A stretch of 64,000 bases of DNA from Aeromonas veronii (GTDB lineage: Bacteria > Pseudomonadota > Gammaproteobacteria > Enterobacterales > Aeromonadaceae): assembly GCA_041319085.1 (NCBI GenBank), contig CP101033.1, positions 1,886,501 to 1,950,500 of the forward strand, read 5' to 3'. How positions within the stretch are numbered: the stretch's first letter is position 1; the number at the start of each line of letters is the position of its first letter. A model generated the notes under the pieces. The model ran no database searches, was not told the origin of the DNA, and was given only the letters and a program-made list of their open reading frames with translations. Positions 16,411 through 25,807 of the stretch are shown in pieces. The position numbers and the translations under genes were made by a program.

Positions 16411-16488
16411 ATGTTGCCTTCTGATTGGATGAAAGTGGAGAGAGTCTATTCCGATAGGGGTAGAGTGGCGACGGAAAACAGGATGTTG

Positions 16489-16503
16489 TGTGAGCTAAAT
16501 CAA
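16489..16503 (-). promoter_or_regulatory. Candidate CRP/FNR-family site upstream of dcuC
   Basis: The sequence TGTGAGCTAAATCAA joins a perfect CRP left arm (TGTGA) to a perfect FNR right half (ATCAA). As FNR it reads GTGAG-N4-ATCAA; as CRP it reads TGTGA-N6-TCAAC. Either is imperfect, so the regulator is uncertain. Confidence 0.4.
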
Positions 16504-16935
16504 CGTTTAACCCTGCGAACAGCATTGAAAGACAGGTAAAGGCACTTCACCCAGCGGGGTTGGCTACCTCGCGATTCTGGGCCAAAGCGGGAACGTAGGG
16601 TCTTTGCGAGCGGTGGCTCAATGAGGAGGTAGATCAGTGCTTTTTTGCCAACCGTTATTAAAAATGATCATCTTATTCAGATAGATGGTCATAACATCAA
16701 GGTGAAAAACGACCTCCTCGACGGACAGCACGGCAGTCGCTCTGCTCATTAAGCATACAGATTTGGCCGTATGTCATACTCTGCTCACGCAACCTGTGAG
16801 CGTGCTCTGATTTCTAGGCACATCATTGTATTGCGCCGACTCGTCGTCACACATAGGCTATACCCGTCATCTGTGTGGCGGTGGGTTTCACCAAGATTGG
16901 TACTCCGCCCGTGCAATCAAGGAAGGTCGTCTGGC
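16504..16935. other. Non-coding gap between dcuC and the DUF922-like gene
   Basis: No recognised gene. One notable element: a strong Shine-Dalgarno-like GAGGAGGT (16623-16630) seven bases before a GTG opening a 15-codon hydrophobic frame (16637-16684), and an exact complement of it, ACCTCCTC, at 16712-16719. The rest looks like ordinary divergent promoter sequence. Confidence 0.5.
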
Positions 16936-17532
16936 ATGGTCAGCAAGGTTTATGGAGTGGTGGGGGTCGGGTTGTTGCTGTTGCCCCTGATGAGTCAGGC
17001 TCAGCCGAGCCGGCCGCAAGTGGTGCCAGAGTCCCGCATCAATGTCCGTTTTTATGAGGTCAATGTAACCAGCCCGGATCAGCTTGCTCGTGCAATAGCC
17101 CAGAGTGCTCCCAAAGTGAATGGCAAGCCCGTGCTCGGCAAGGCGAGTTATCAGGTGGACTGGCAGCTGGATACCGAGCAGTTGCCGGGGCACTGCCAGC
17201 TCAACCGGGTGACGGTCACGACCAACGCCACCGTGTTGCTGCCTCGCTGGCGTCAGAGCGCGAACAGTCACGATCCTGCCCGTCAGCGCTGGGGACGATT
17301 GCTCTCCAGCATGTTTGATTACGAATCCCGCTTCAAGGAGATGGTGCTGCAAGGGGCCAATCAGGTGGGCGGCGCCATTGCGGCACTACCCGGTCATGCG
17401 GATTGTCAGGCGCTGCGCTATGCCGCGTGGGCGGCGGGCAGTGGCGAACTGAACAAGGTCAAAGGGCGATTCGACGGTTTCCAGCGTCAGACCGGTTACG
17501 GCGAACAGCTCGGGGTGCACTGGCCCAAATGA
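16936..17532 (+). CDS. DUF922-like exported protein lacking the HExxH motif
   Basis: A 198-residue protein with a signal peptide (residues 1-23, ending LLLLPLMSQAQ). The mature part follows the DUF922 pattern: INVRFYEVNVTSPDQLARAI, then YQVDWQL, a conserved GHCQLNRVTVTTNATVLLPRW, and WGRLLSSMFDYESRFKEM. DUF922 proteins are predicted zinc proteases with HEEGH at the last position; here it reads YESRF, so both histidines and the catalytic glutamate arrangement are lost. It is probably not a protease but may keep a binding role. ATG 16936 has GGAAGG at 16921. The paired Cys residues (in GHCQL and HADCQAL) could form a periplasmic disulfide. It stands alone. Confidence 0.6.
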   Translation: MVSKVYGVVGVGLLLLPLMSQAQPSRPQVVPESRINVRFYEVNVTSPDQLARAIAQSAPKVNGKPVLGKASYQVDWQLDTEQLPGHCQLNRVTVTTNATVLLPRWRQSANSHDPARQRWGRLLSSMFDYESRFKEMVLQGANQVGGAIAALPGHADCQALRYAAWAAGSGELNKVKGRFDGFQRQTGYGEQLGVHWPK

Positions 17533-17790
17533 TACCAGTGGACGTATCCAGCTGATGGCGCCGGCACATGACTAAAATGGTAATCCTCGTACTCACATAG
17601 CCCGCTTTAAGGTCGGCTGTAACCGCGTCAATAAAAAAGTCATGGCTTTGGACGTAGTGTTCTTGCCTGGCGATAAAATCAGGTCGTAAATGAAGTGTTT
17701 TTCATGTCGATTTCATTTGGCTGCCGCTAAATAACCTGTCAACTAATCGACATATAGAGATGGGATGGCGTTGGCGATGTTGTTGAATGA

Positions 17791-17818
17791 GCTTAACGGG
17801 CTAACTAGCCCGTTAAGC
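17791..17818 (-). terminator. Perfect inverted repeat after the his operon, probable terminator
   Basis: The arms GCTTAACGGGCTA and TAGCCCGTTAAGC (13 bp, loop AC) lie 11 bases past the hisIE stop. No T-run is present. The remaining gap, 17533-17790, shows no gene or clear signal. Confidence 0.6.
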
Positions 17819-17829
17819 AATATGAACAT

Positions 17830-18480
17830 TTATTTGTTATGCCGCTCATAAAGCCGCTGCACCACATCCTCTAATCCCAGCCCTTCGTTTTGCAGCAGCA
17901 CGGTGAGGTGGTAGAGCAGATCGGCAGATTCGTTAATGAGTTCCTCCCGATCCTTGGCCATGGCGGCCAGCGCCACTTCAACACCCTCTTCACCGACCTT
18001 CTGGGCGATGCGCTTGGTGCCTTTGCCGTAGAGGCTGGCGGTGTAGCTGGTGGCCGGATCGGCCCCTTTGCGGGCGGCCAACACCTGTTCCAGCTCTGCC
18101 AGAAAACCGAGGGGCGGCACCGGGTGACCATGGAAACAGGAGGTTGTCCCTTTGTGGCAAGTGGGGCCGACGGGGTTGGCGGCAATCAGCAGGGAGTCCT
18201 GATCGCAGTCGGTGCTGATGGCCACGAGTTGGAGCACATTGCCCGAACTTTCACCCTTGGTCCAGAGCCGCTGTTTGCTGCGGCTAAAGAAGGTGACCTG
18301 ACCGGTGGTCTGGGTCTTTTCCAGCGCCTCGCGGGTCATAAAGCCCTGCATCAGCACCTCGCCGCTGGCGGCATGCTGAACGATGGCGGGGATCATACCG
18401 TCACACTTTTCCCAGTCGAGCTGCTCGGCAAGGGGGCGCGCGCTGGCGGTTGTTTGTGTGTTATCTGAGAAGTTATTCAC
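17830..18480 (-). CDS. hisIE: Bifunctional phosphoribosyl-AMP cyclohydrolase / phosphoribosyl-ATP pyrophosphatase
   Basis: A 216-residue protein that performs steps 2 and 3 of histidine synthesis: hydrolysis of PR-ATP to PR-AMP, then opening of the adenine ring. The N-terminal HisI domain has [17 protein letters not shown], the metal-site region [10 protein letters not shown] and the [13 protein letters not shown] cysteines. The C-terminal HisE domain has [29 protein letters not shown] and [14 protein letters not shown]. The start is GTG 18480, overlapping the end of hisF by 8 bases, so translation is likely coupled. It is the last gene of the his operon. Confidence 0.96.
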   Translation of the reverse strand: MNNFSDNTQTTASARPLAEQLDWEKCDGMIPAIVQHAASGEVLMQGFMTREALEKTQTTGQVTFFSRSKQRLWTKGESSGNVLQLVAISTDCDQDSLLIAANPVGPTCHKGTTSCFHGHPVPPLGFLAELEQVLAARKGADPATSYTASLYGKGTKRIAQKVGEEGVEVALAAMAKDREELINESADLLYHLTVLLQNEGLGLEDVVQRLYERHNK

Positions 18481-19245
18481 GGATGGCGACTCCTTCGGTT
18501 TTCAGCCAGCGTTTCAATTCGGGAATGGGGATCAGGCCCTTGTGGAATACGGAGGCGGCCAGCGCCCCGTCCACATCGGCGAGGGTAAAGGCATCGCGAA
18601 AGTGTGCCATGGCACCGGCGCCGCCGGAGGCGATCAGCGGCACCTTGCAGACGCTGCGCACCAGCTTGAGCTGGTCGAGATCATAACCCTGACGCATGCC
18701 GTCCTGATTCATCACGTTCAGCACGATTTCACCCGCGCCGCGTTTTTGCACCTCCTGTACCCAGTCGAGGGTGTGCCAGGCGGTGGTGCGGGTGCGACTC
18801 TCGTCACCGGTAAACTGTTTGACCTGATAGTGGCCCGTGTCGGCGTCGAAGTAGGAGTCAATGCCCACCACCACGCACTGCACGCCAAAGCGCTCGGCCA
18901 GTCGGCTGATCAGAGTCGGGTCGGCAAGGGCCGGAGAGTTGATGGAGACCTTGTCGGCGCCAAATTCGAGGATCTGGCGGGCATCCTCCACGCTTTTGAT
19001 GCCACCGGCGACGCAGAAGGGGATATCGATCACCTCCGCCACCCGGCTCACCCAGCTCTTGTCCACCACCCGCTCGTCGCTGGAGGCGGTGATGTCATAG
19101 AACACCAGCTCGTCAGCCCCTTCCTCGGCGTAGCGGCGCGCCAGCTCGACAATGCCGCCCATCACCTCGTGGTTGCGAAACTGAACCCCTTTGACCACCA
19201 CACCATCTTTCACGTCTAGGCAGGGGATAATGCGTCTTGCCAGCA

Positions 19246-19246
<1 letters not shown>
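18473..19246 (-). CDS. hisF: Imidazole glycerol phosphate synthase cyclase subunit
   Basis: A 257-residue (beta/alpha)8 barrel that uses ammonia from HisH to convert PRFAR to IGP and AICAR. Catalytic aspartates lie in [12 protein letters not shown] (D11) and [14 protein letters not shown] (second Asp). The phosphate loops are [11 protein letters not shown] and IASGGAGAM. Length equals the usual 256-258. Its ATG overlaps the hisA stop as TGATG. Confidence 0.97.
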
Positions 19247-20007
<761 letters not shown>

Positions 20008-20643
20008 TCAAAGCTCCAGAAAATTTTGCAGCAAACGGGCACCGGCTGTGCCTGAGCGCTCCGGGTGGAATTGGGCGCCGAAGAAGTTACTGTGCTCTGC
20101 AACCCCGGCGACAATCGCGGTAAAAGGCTTGCCGTAGTCGCAGGTCGCCAGCGTCGCTTCTGTCACCTCCAGCGCATAGGAGTGCACGAAGTAGAAGTAG
20201 CTGCCGCTCGGGATCCCCTTGAGCAGAGGATGGGTCTCGTCGTGCTCAATCTGGTTCCAGCCCATATGGGGCAGGCGCAGATTGCCTACCTCCATCAGCC
20301 GGATCTTGCCCGGCACTATGCCAAGGCAGTCGATCAGCCGCTCTGCCGAAGTCTCTGTGCCCATGCTCTCTTCGGAGGCCTCCGCCAGCATCTGCATGCC
20401 GAGGCAAAAGCCCAGCAGCGGCTGCTTGGCGGCGCGAATAAGGGGCACCAGCCCCCGTTCGTTGAGGTTTTTCATGGCGGCCACCGCGGTGCCGACACCG
20501 GGCAGGATCAGCTTGTCGGCCTGCTCGATATCGGCCGCCTGGCTGGAGACCAGCGGCGTCACGCCGAGGCGCTCGAACGCCATTCTGACCGAGGCCAGAT
20601 TGGCGCAGCCGGTGTCGATGATGACCAGTTTTTGCTTGTTCAT
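20008..20643 (-). CDS. hisH: Imidazole glycerol phosphate synthase glutaminase subunit
   Basis: A 211-residue class I glutamine amidotransferase (E. coli 196) that supplies ammonia to HisF. The nucleophile Cys is in LLGFCLGMQML; the His-Glu pair is in AQFHPERSG; the oxyanion segment is in ILPGVGTAVAAM. It starts MNKQKLVIIDTGCANLAS. Its ATG overlaps the stop of a 28-codon mini-ORF (ATGA) that repeats the KQKLVIIDT start, so hisH is probably translated by coupling to that frame and not directly to hisB. Confidence 0.96.
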   Translation of the reverse strand: MNKQKLVIIDTGCANLASVRMAFERLGVTPLVSSQAADIEQADKLILPGVGTAVAAMKNLNERGLVPLIRAAKQPLLGFCLGMQMLAEASEESMGTETSAERLIDCLGIVPGKIRLMEVGNLRLPHMGWNQIEHDETHPLLKGIPSGSYFYFVHSYALEVTEATLATCDYGKPFTAIVAGVAEHSNFFGAQFHPERSGTAGARLLQNFLEL

Positions 20644-20726
20644 CGTGTTTTACCCATGTCGATTGGCGAGATTTGCACCATCAATGCGGTATCGATAATG
20701 ACCAGCTTCTGCTTGCTCACATCCAT
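20640..20726 (-). CDS. Mini-ORF duplicating the hisH start, between hisB and hisH
   Basis: A 28-codon frame whose ATG overlaps the hisB stop by one base (TGATG) and whose TGA overlaps the hisH ATG (ATGA). It begins [16 protein letters not shown]; hisH begins MNKQKLVIIDTGCANL. The nine-residue block KQKLVIIDT is shared, and the DNA differs mostly at synonymous third positions (CAG/CAA, AAG/AAA, ATT/ATC, GAT/GAC). This looks like an old partial tandem duplication of the hisH 5' end that kept its frame and both coupling overlaps. The peptide itself has no recognisable domain; its role may be only translational coupling. Confidence 0.6.
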   Translation of the reverse strand: MDVSKQKLVIIDTALMVQISPIDMGKTR

Positions 20727-21835
20727 CACAGCACTCCCTTGCTGGAGGGAAGGTCGCTTCCTTCCACCCGAATGGACTGACGCAGGGCGCGGCCAAAGCC
20801 TTTGAACAGCGCCTCCACCTGATGGTGGGTGTTGCCTCTGCCCACCTTCATCTGCAAGGTGATGGCCATGGCATCGGAGAGTGAGCGGAAGAAGTGGGGC
20901 ACCATCTCGGTGGCCATCTCGCCCACGTTGTCGCGGCCAAAGCCGCTCGGACAGTCGAATACGAAGTAGGGGCGACCGCTCAAGTCCAGCGCGGTGCTCA
21001 CCTCCAGCTCGGTCAGCGGGCGCGCATCGATCACTGCCTGCACTTCATCCATCGCCAGCACGAAGCCGAAGCGGCCGATGCCGCGCTTGTTGCCAAGGGC
21101 CTGACGCAGCGCCTGACCCAGCGCCAGCCCCACATCTTCCACCGTGTGGTGATCGTCGATATGCAGATCGCCGCTCACTTTAAGCTTGAGGCGGAATCCC
21201 GCGTGGGTGGCTATCTGATCCAGCATGTGATCGAAGAAGCCGATGCCGGTGGCGATCTGGTTGCCACCACTTTTATCCAAATCAACGGCCACCTGGATGC
21301 GGGTCTCCTTGGTGTAGCGCTCCACCTCGGCCACGCGCCCCTTGGAGAGTAGCTGATCACGGATGGCGAGCCAGTTGTGATCCTGCGGGTGGTAGCGAAT
21401 ACCGCCAATGCCCATGTTCTCGGCAAGTTGCAGATCGGTCTGGCGATCGCCAATCACGAAGGAGTTGGCAAAGTCGATGCGACCGGAGGCGAGGTACTCC
21501 TTCACCAGCCCGAGATGGGGCTTGCGGCAGCTACAGCCGTCGGTGGGGAAGTGCGGGCAGATCAGCACCTGTTCCCACTTCACCCCTTGCGATTCAAACA
21601 GGTGCATCATCAGGTCGTGAGGGGGCTGGAAGTTCTCCAGCGGCAGGCTGGCGGTGCCCAGCCCATCCTGGTTGGTCACCATCACCAGCACGTAGCCAGC
21701 AGCCTGCAACTCGCGCAGCACCGGAATGACCATGGGCTCGAAGCGCAGCTTGGCGAGGCTGTCCACCTGCTTGTCGGTCACCGGCTCTTCAATCAGGGTG
21801 CCGTCGCGGTCGATAAACAAAAACGGGGTCTTCAT
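20726..21835 (-). CDS. hisB: Bifunctional histidinol-phosphatase / imidazoleglycerol-phosphate dehydratase
   Basis: A 369-residue fusion (E. coli 355). The N-terminal HAD phosphatase (about 1-165) has [11 protein letters not shown] (nucleophile Asp), [10 protein letters not shown], the zinc-binding cysteines in [14 protein letters not shown], and GDRQTDL. The C-terminal IGP dehydratase has [30 protein letters not shown] and FFRSLSDAM, the Mn-binding His and Glu clusters. It catalyses steps 6 and 8 of the pathway. The gap to hisC is 15 bases. Confidence 0.97.
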   Translation of the reverse strand: MKTPFLFIDRDGTLIEEPVTDKQVDSLAKLRFEPMVIPVLRELQAAGYVLVMVTNQDGLGTASLPLENFQPPHDLMMHLFESQGVKWEQVLICPHFPTDGCSCRKPHLGLVKEYLASGRIDFANSFVIGDRQTDLQLAENMGIGGIRYHPQDHNWLAIRDQLLSKGRVAEVERYTKETRIQVAVDLDKSGGNQIATGIGFFDHMLDQIATHAGFRLKLKVSGDLHIDDHHTVEDVGLALGQALRQALGNKRGIGRFGFVLAMDEVQAVIDARPLTELEVSTALDLSGRPYFVFDCPSGFGRDNVGEMATEMVPHFFRSLSDAMAITLQMKVGRGNTHHQVEALFKGFGRALRQSIRVEGSDLPSSKGVL

Positions 21836-21850
21836 CGCTACATCCTTGTC

Positions 21851-22921
21851 TTACAAAGTGGGAGAGGGCAGATCACGCAGTACCGCCAGCACGGCATCCA
21901 TCTCGCCCTGATAGCCGATGGTGACGCGAATGCTGTTATCCAGGCCCGGCTTGCTGGAGAAATCCCGCAGTATGATGCCGGCGGCCTTCATGGCAGCAAA
22001 GACGGTTGCGCCATCCACAAAGCGCACCAGCACGAAGTTGCCCTTGTCCTCGAACACCCCTTTGACGCAAGAAAGTTCGCCGAGCGCGGCCTTGAAGGCG
22101 GCTTTTTGCTTGTTGAGCTCTATCACTCGCTCGCGCATCAGCTCCAGTCCCATGGGGGAGAGAGCCTGCGCCGCGATCTGGGCGATGGGCTCGGGGATGG
22201 GATAGGGGGCGATCACCTTGGCCAGCATGGCGATAACCTCGGGGTTTGCCAGCGTAAAGCCGCAGCGGATCCCCGCTAGGGCAAAGGCCTTGGAGAGGGT
22301 GCGGGTCACCACCAGATTGGGGGAACGGGCCAGCAGGTCCACCACAGACGCCTCGGGGCAGAACTCGATATAGGCCTCGTCCACCACCACGATGGCGCGA
22401 TCCCGAGCTTTTTCCAGCAGGGCGATAAGGCCGTCGCGCCCCACCAGATCCCCGGTGGGGTTGTTGGGGGAGCAGAGAAACACCAGCTTCACGTCACTGA
22501 GGCGATCCGCGATGGCGGGCCAGTCGGGCTGGCGGCCGGCAGTCAGCGGCTGCTCGACGATACCGACGCCGCAGGTCTCGGCGCTGATGGCGTACATGCC
22601 GTAGGTGGGCGGGCAGATGAGGATCTGATCTTCACCCGCTTCGCAGAAGGTGCGAATAAGCAGCTCGATGGCCTCGTCGGCGCCACGGCTCACCAGCACC
22701 TGATCCGGATTAACCCCGGCATAGGCGGCATAGCCGTGCACCACCTCGGCCGGTTGGCACTCGGGGTAGCGGTTGAGGCGGCTCCCCTCGATGGTGAAGG
22801 GATAGGCCTGTGGCGCCTCGTTGGCGTTGAGCCAGACGTGGCCCTTGCCGCCGATACGGCGGGCGGATTGATAAGGGGTGAGGGCCCGCACCACGCGGCG
22901 CGCCAGATTGGCAATGCTCAT
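21851..22921 (-). CDS. hisC: Histidinol-phosphate aminotransferase
   Basis: A 356-residue PLP-dependent class II aminotransferase, exactly the E. coli length. The PLP lysine is in [17 protein letters not shown]; the cofactor-ring Asp is in [21 protein letters not shown] is the conserved Asn-Pro-Thr-Gly turn. ATG 22921 overlaps the hisD stop (ATGA). The frame stays open far upstream, but that part is the antisense of hisD and is rejected. Confidence 0.97.
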   Translation of the reverse strand: MSIANLARRVVRALTPYQSARRIGGKGHVWLNANEAPQAYPFTIEGSRLNRYPECQPAEVVHGYAAYAGVNPDQVLVSRGADEAIELLIRTFCEAGEDQILICPPTYGMYAISAETCGVGIVEQPLTAGRQPDWPAIADRLSDVKLVFLCSPNNPTGDLVGRDGLIALLEKARDRAIVVVDEAYIEFCPEASVVDLLARSPNLVVTRTLSKAFALAGIRCGFTLANPEVIAMLAKVIAPYPIPEPIAQIAAQALSPMGLELMRERVIELNKQKAAFKAALGELSCVKGVFEDKGNFVLVRFVDGATVFAAMKAAGIILRDFSSKPGLDNSIRVTIGYQGEMDAVLAVLRDLPSPTL

Positions 22922-24243
22922 GACAAATCCTTCTGCTGTGCTGTTTGTTGGGACGCTGCGGCCAGGGCGTTCAACCTGAGGGTGACGGCATTTTTGTGGC
23001 CATCGAGCCCTTCGGCCTGAGCAATGCGCTCGACAATGGGGCCAAGGCCCTGAATGCCACGCTCGCTCAGCTCCTGCACCGTATAGCGGCGCTGATAATC
23101 GGCGAGGCCAAGGCTCGAGCAGGTGCGGGCATAGCCATAGGTGGGCAGGGTGTGATTGGTGCCGCTGGCGTAATCGCCGACCGATTCCGGTGTCCATGCT
23201 CCCAGAAAGATGGAGCCGGCGTTCTCGAGTTTCTCCAGCAGATCACGGGGGGCGCGGGTCTGCACGATCAGGTGCTCCGGCGCGTAGGCGTTGGAGATGG
23301 CACACGCCTCGGCCAGATCGTCACAGAGGATCACCAGACTACTGCCGAGCGCCTGGGCGGCGATATCGCGGCGGCTCAACTTGGCCAGCTGGCTCTTGAT
23401 TTCGCCAGCGATGGCATCGGCCAGCAGTGGCGAGGTGGTCACCAGCACAACCTGACTGTCGGGGCCATGCTCGGCCTGGGAGAGCAGATCCGCCGCCACG
23501 AAGGCCGGGTTGGCGCTCTCGTCCGCAATCACCAGCACCTCGGAGGGGCCAGCGGGCATGTCGATGGCGGCGCCGCGCCAGTCGCAGGAAACCTGCCCCT
23601 TAGCTTCGGTCACATAGGCGTTGCCCGGGCCGAAGATCTTGTCCACCTTGGGAATGCTTTCGGTGCCGTAAGCCATGGCCGCGATGGCCTGGGCGCCGCC
23701 GATGGCGAACACCTTCTCGACGCCGCAGGCGCGGGCGGCAAACAGGATCTCGTCGCTTGCGGGGGACGGGGTGCAGAGCACCACTTCACGGCAACCGGCG
23801 ATAGCAGCCGGAATAGCCAGCATCATCACGGTGGAGGGGAGCGGTGCGCTGCCCCCCGGCACATAGAGACCGACCCGGTTGATGGGCTGGGTGCGCAGCT
23901 CGCACACCACCCCGGGCTGGGTTTCCACACGCACTACCGGCTGCACCTGCGCGGCGTGGAAGGTGCGAATATTGGCGATGGCCGCCTCGATGGCGTTTTT
24001 GATGTCGTCATCCAGTCGTGCGCAGGCAGCTTCAATTTCGGTTTCGCTGACGCGCAACTGTTCACGGGGGGCGCGCTCGAAGCGCTGGCTCAGCTCGCGC
24101 AGGGCCTCATCGCCCCGGCTGCGCACCGCTGCAATGATATCCCGCACCACGGCACCAATATCGGCCTCGTCATTGAGGGCGGGCCGGGTCAGCACATCGG
24201 CCTGCTGGGCGGGGGAGAGGGTCTTCCAGATCAGGGTCTGCAT
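22918..24243 (-). CDS. hisD: Histidinol dehydrogenase
   Basis: A 441-residue zinc enzyme that performs the two-step oxidation of L-histidinol to L-histidine. Signatures: [50 protein letters not shown] (zinc-site region), [13 protein letters not shown] (catalytic and zinc His/Gln), and [17 protein letters not shown] with GTNHTLPT. Length is normal. It starts 12 bases after hisG. Confidence 0.97.
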   Translation of the reverse strand: MQTLIWKTLSPAQQADVLTRPALNDEADIGAVVRDIIAAVRSRGDEALRELSQRFERAPREQLRVSETEIEAACARLDDDIKNAIEAAIANIRTFHAAQVQPVVRVETQPGVVCELRTQPINRVGLYVPGGSAPLPSTVMMLAIPAAIAGCREVVLCTPSPASDEILFAARACGVEKVFAIGGAQAIAAMAYGTESIPKVDKIFGPGNAYVTEAKGQVSCDWRGAAIDMPAGPSEVLVIADESANPAFVAADLLSQAEHGPDSQVVLVTTSPLLADAIAGEIKSQLAKLSRRDIAAQALGSSLVILCDDLAEACAISNAYAPEHLIVQTRAPRDLLEKLENAGSIFLGAWTPESVGDYASGTNHTLPTYGYARTCSSLGLADYQRRYTVQELSERGIQGLGPIVERIAQAEGLDGHKNAVTLRLNALAAASQQTAQQKDLS

Positions 24244-24255
24244 GATGTCCCTTCC

Positions 24256-25152
24256 TTATTCCATCATTTTTTCGATGGGCAGCACCAGAATTGAGCTGGC
24301 ACCGAGGGCCTTGAGCTGCTCCATGGTCTCCCAGAACAGGGTCTCGCTGGAGACGACGTGCAGCGCCACCTGATTGGTGTCACCGGCCAACTGCATGATG
24401 GTGGGGCGCTCGGCACCCGGCAACAGATCGGTGATGGCATCGAGCTTGTCTTTGGGGGCGTGCAGCATGATGTACTTGCTCTCGCGCGCCTGCTGCATCC
24501 CCTGAATGCGGGGCAGCAATTTGTCGATGAGCTTCTGCTTGGCATCGGACAAGGGGTTGGGCGCCTGCACCAGTACTGCCTTGGAGCGGTATATCACCTC
24601 TACTTCTTTCAGGCCGTTAGCCTCCAGTGTCGCGCCAGTGGAGACCAGATCGCAGATGGCATCGGCGAGACCCGCGCGCGGTGCCACTTCCACCGAGCCG
24701 CCCAGCATCACGCTCTTGAAGCCAAGCCCCTTTTCGTCAAAGAAGCGCTTGAGCAGCCCGGGGTAGGAGGTGGCAATGCGTTTGCCGGCAAGGCTCGCTG
24801 GCCCTGTGTAGGTCACATCTTCCGGCACCGCCAGCGAGAGGCGGCAGCCGCCAAAGTCCAGCTGCTTGAGGGTTTTGACCTCGAAGGGCAGGCCCTGTGA
24901 GGCGCGAATAAGCTGCACCTCTTCCAGCACGTTCTCGCCGATGATGCCAAGGTCAACCACCCCTTCCATCACCAACCCCGGGATGTCGTCATCGCGTACC
25001 CGCAAGATATCGATGGGCATGTTCTCGACATGGGCGATAAGGCGCTGCTCGCGCAGGTTGATCTTGAGGCCACAGCTCTTGAACAGGGCTTGGGAGTCCT
25101 GGCTCAGACGACCGGACTTTTGCATGGCGATACGCAGACGTTGTGTTTCCAT
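24256..25152 (-). CDS. hisG: ATP phosphoribosyltransferase, long form
   Basis: A 298-residue hexameric long-form enzyme that joins ATP and PRPP, the first and feedback-controlled step. N-terminal [16 protein letters not shown]; the PRPP loop region [18 protein letters not shown] is intact; the C-terminal about 75 residues form the ACT-like histidine-binding domain. It is the first structural gene of the operon, after the hisL leader and attenuator. Confidence 0.97.
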   Translation of the reverse strand: METQRLRIAMQKSGRLSQDSQALFKSCGLKINLREQRLIAHVENMPIDILRVRDDDIPGLVMEGVVDLGIIGENVLEEVQLIRASQGLPFEVKTLKQLDFGGCRLSLAVPEDVTYTGPASLAGKRIATSYPGLLKRFFDEKGLGFKSVMLGGSVEVAPRAGLADAICDLVSTGATLEANGLKEVEVIYRSKAVLVQAPNPLSDAKQKLIDKLLPRIQGMQQARESKYIMLHAPKDKLDAITDLLPGAERPTIMQLAGDTNQVALHVVSSETLFWETMEQLKALGASSILVLPIEKMME

Positions 25153-25176
25153 TTGCTCGATTTCCTTCTAGTCAAA

Positions 25177-25215
25177 AACGAAAAAACCCTCGGAAGTGTG
25201 TGCTTCCGAGGGTTT
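25177..25215 (-). terminator. his operon attenuator
   Basis: A 13-bp perfect stem, AAACCCTCGGAAG/CTTCCGAGGGTTT, with a six-base loop, followed on the minus strand by TTTTTT and further Ts. It lies between the leader peptide stop and hisG, the classical place for the his attenuator. Efficient reading of the leader His codons should favour it. Confidence 0.93.
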
Positions 25216-25281
25216 ATGAATCTTGCGGTCCTTTTGGAAGTCACCAGTTAAGTGTCTTCCAGCAGTCAACCTCCTGAAAGA

Positions 25282-25332
25282 CTAGTCGGGATGATGATGG
25301 TGGTGATGAGTCTTCAGGTTGGTGAACTGCAT
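25282..25332 (-). CDS. hisL: his operon leader peptide
   Basis: A 16-residue peptide, MQFTNLKTHHHHHHPD, with six consecutive His codons (CAT CAC CAC CAT CAT CAT). E. coli HisL has seven and the same HHHPD ending. Shortage of charged tRNA-His would stall ribosomes here and prevent the downstream attenuator from forming. Start, stop and position were read directly. Confidence 0.95.
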   Translation of the reverse strand: MQFTNLKTHHHHHHPD

Positions 25333-25379
25333 GTAATAAATCCTTTACAAAATAAGATGTCGTAGTTGACGCCTCATTT

Positions 25380-25407
25380 AAACTACCTGCCTTGACAGAA
25401 AATGCAA
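25380..25407 (-). promoter_or_regulatory. Candidate his operon promoter
   Basis: On the minus strand, TTGCAT (-35) and TAGTTT (-10) are separated by 16 bases, about 50 bases before hisL. From memory, the E. coli his promoter uses similar hexamers (TTGCTT/TAGGTT). This is a match by eye only. Confidence 0.4.
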
Positions 25408-25494
25408 CCCGAAATTGTGATTTGATCGATTAAAGTTGAGAAAACGGTTTTCTGGTCGATAACTATACAATCACCCCTTGCAGGAGTCGCCATC

Positions 25495-25740
25495 ATGCCT
25501 AGCCAGGACCTATTGTTCCCCATTTTGCCCCGGGCGCCCGCCGCGCCCGGCAGCGAAGAGATCAAGCGGGAAGTGAACCAGATCAGCAAGAAACACCAGC
25601 TGCGCAAGACCAGCACTGACAACAGTGACTCCCAGCAGCGCCAGCAGGCATATAGCACGCCCGCCAAGCGTGATCAGCCGAAGGCGGAAGAGGACGATCA
25701 CAAGCCGGATCCCGACCATCAGATCGATCTGTTCGTCTAG
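25495..25740 (+). CDS. Small hydrophilic protein with C-terminal clamp-motif-like QIDLF
   Basis: An 81-residue protein not recognised as a known family. It has no signal peptide or membrane helix. The N-terminus (MPSQDLLFPILPRAP) is hydrophobic and proline-rich; the middle is basic and Gln/Ser/Asp-rich, likely disordered; the protein ends HQIDLFV. QIDLF closely resembles the beta-clamp-binding pentamer QL(S/D)LF, also present at the end of PolB in this window. A good Shine-Dalgarno (AGGAG, 8-base spacing) supports expression. It lies 67 bases before yoaA on the same strand, so a role beside that helicase at replication forks is conceivable but unproven. Confidence 0.7.
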   Translation: MPSQDLLFPILPRAPAAPGSEEIKREVNQISKKHQLRKTSTDNSDSQQRQQAYSTPAKRDQPKAEEDDHKPDPDHQIDLFV

Positions 25741-25807
25741 GCAGATTATCTGTCCCGCTTTTGCCACGCTTTTGGCATAATGGCCGCTTTTGCTGCGGGA
25801 CGCCCTT

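Noticed and set aside
25741..25807. LexA box before yoaA
   Set aside because: No CTG-N10-CAG pattern found in the short upstream region.
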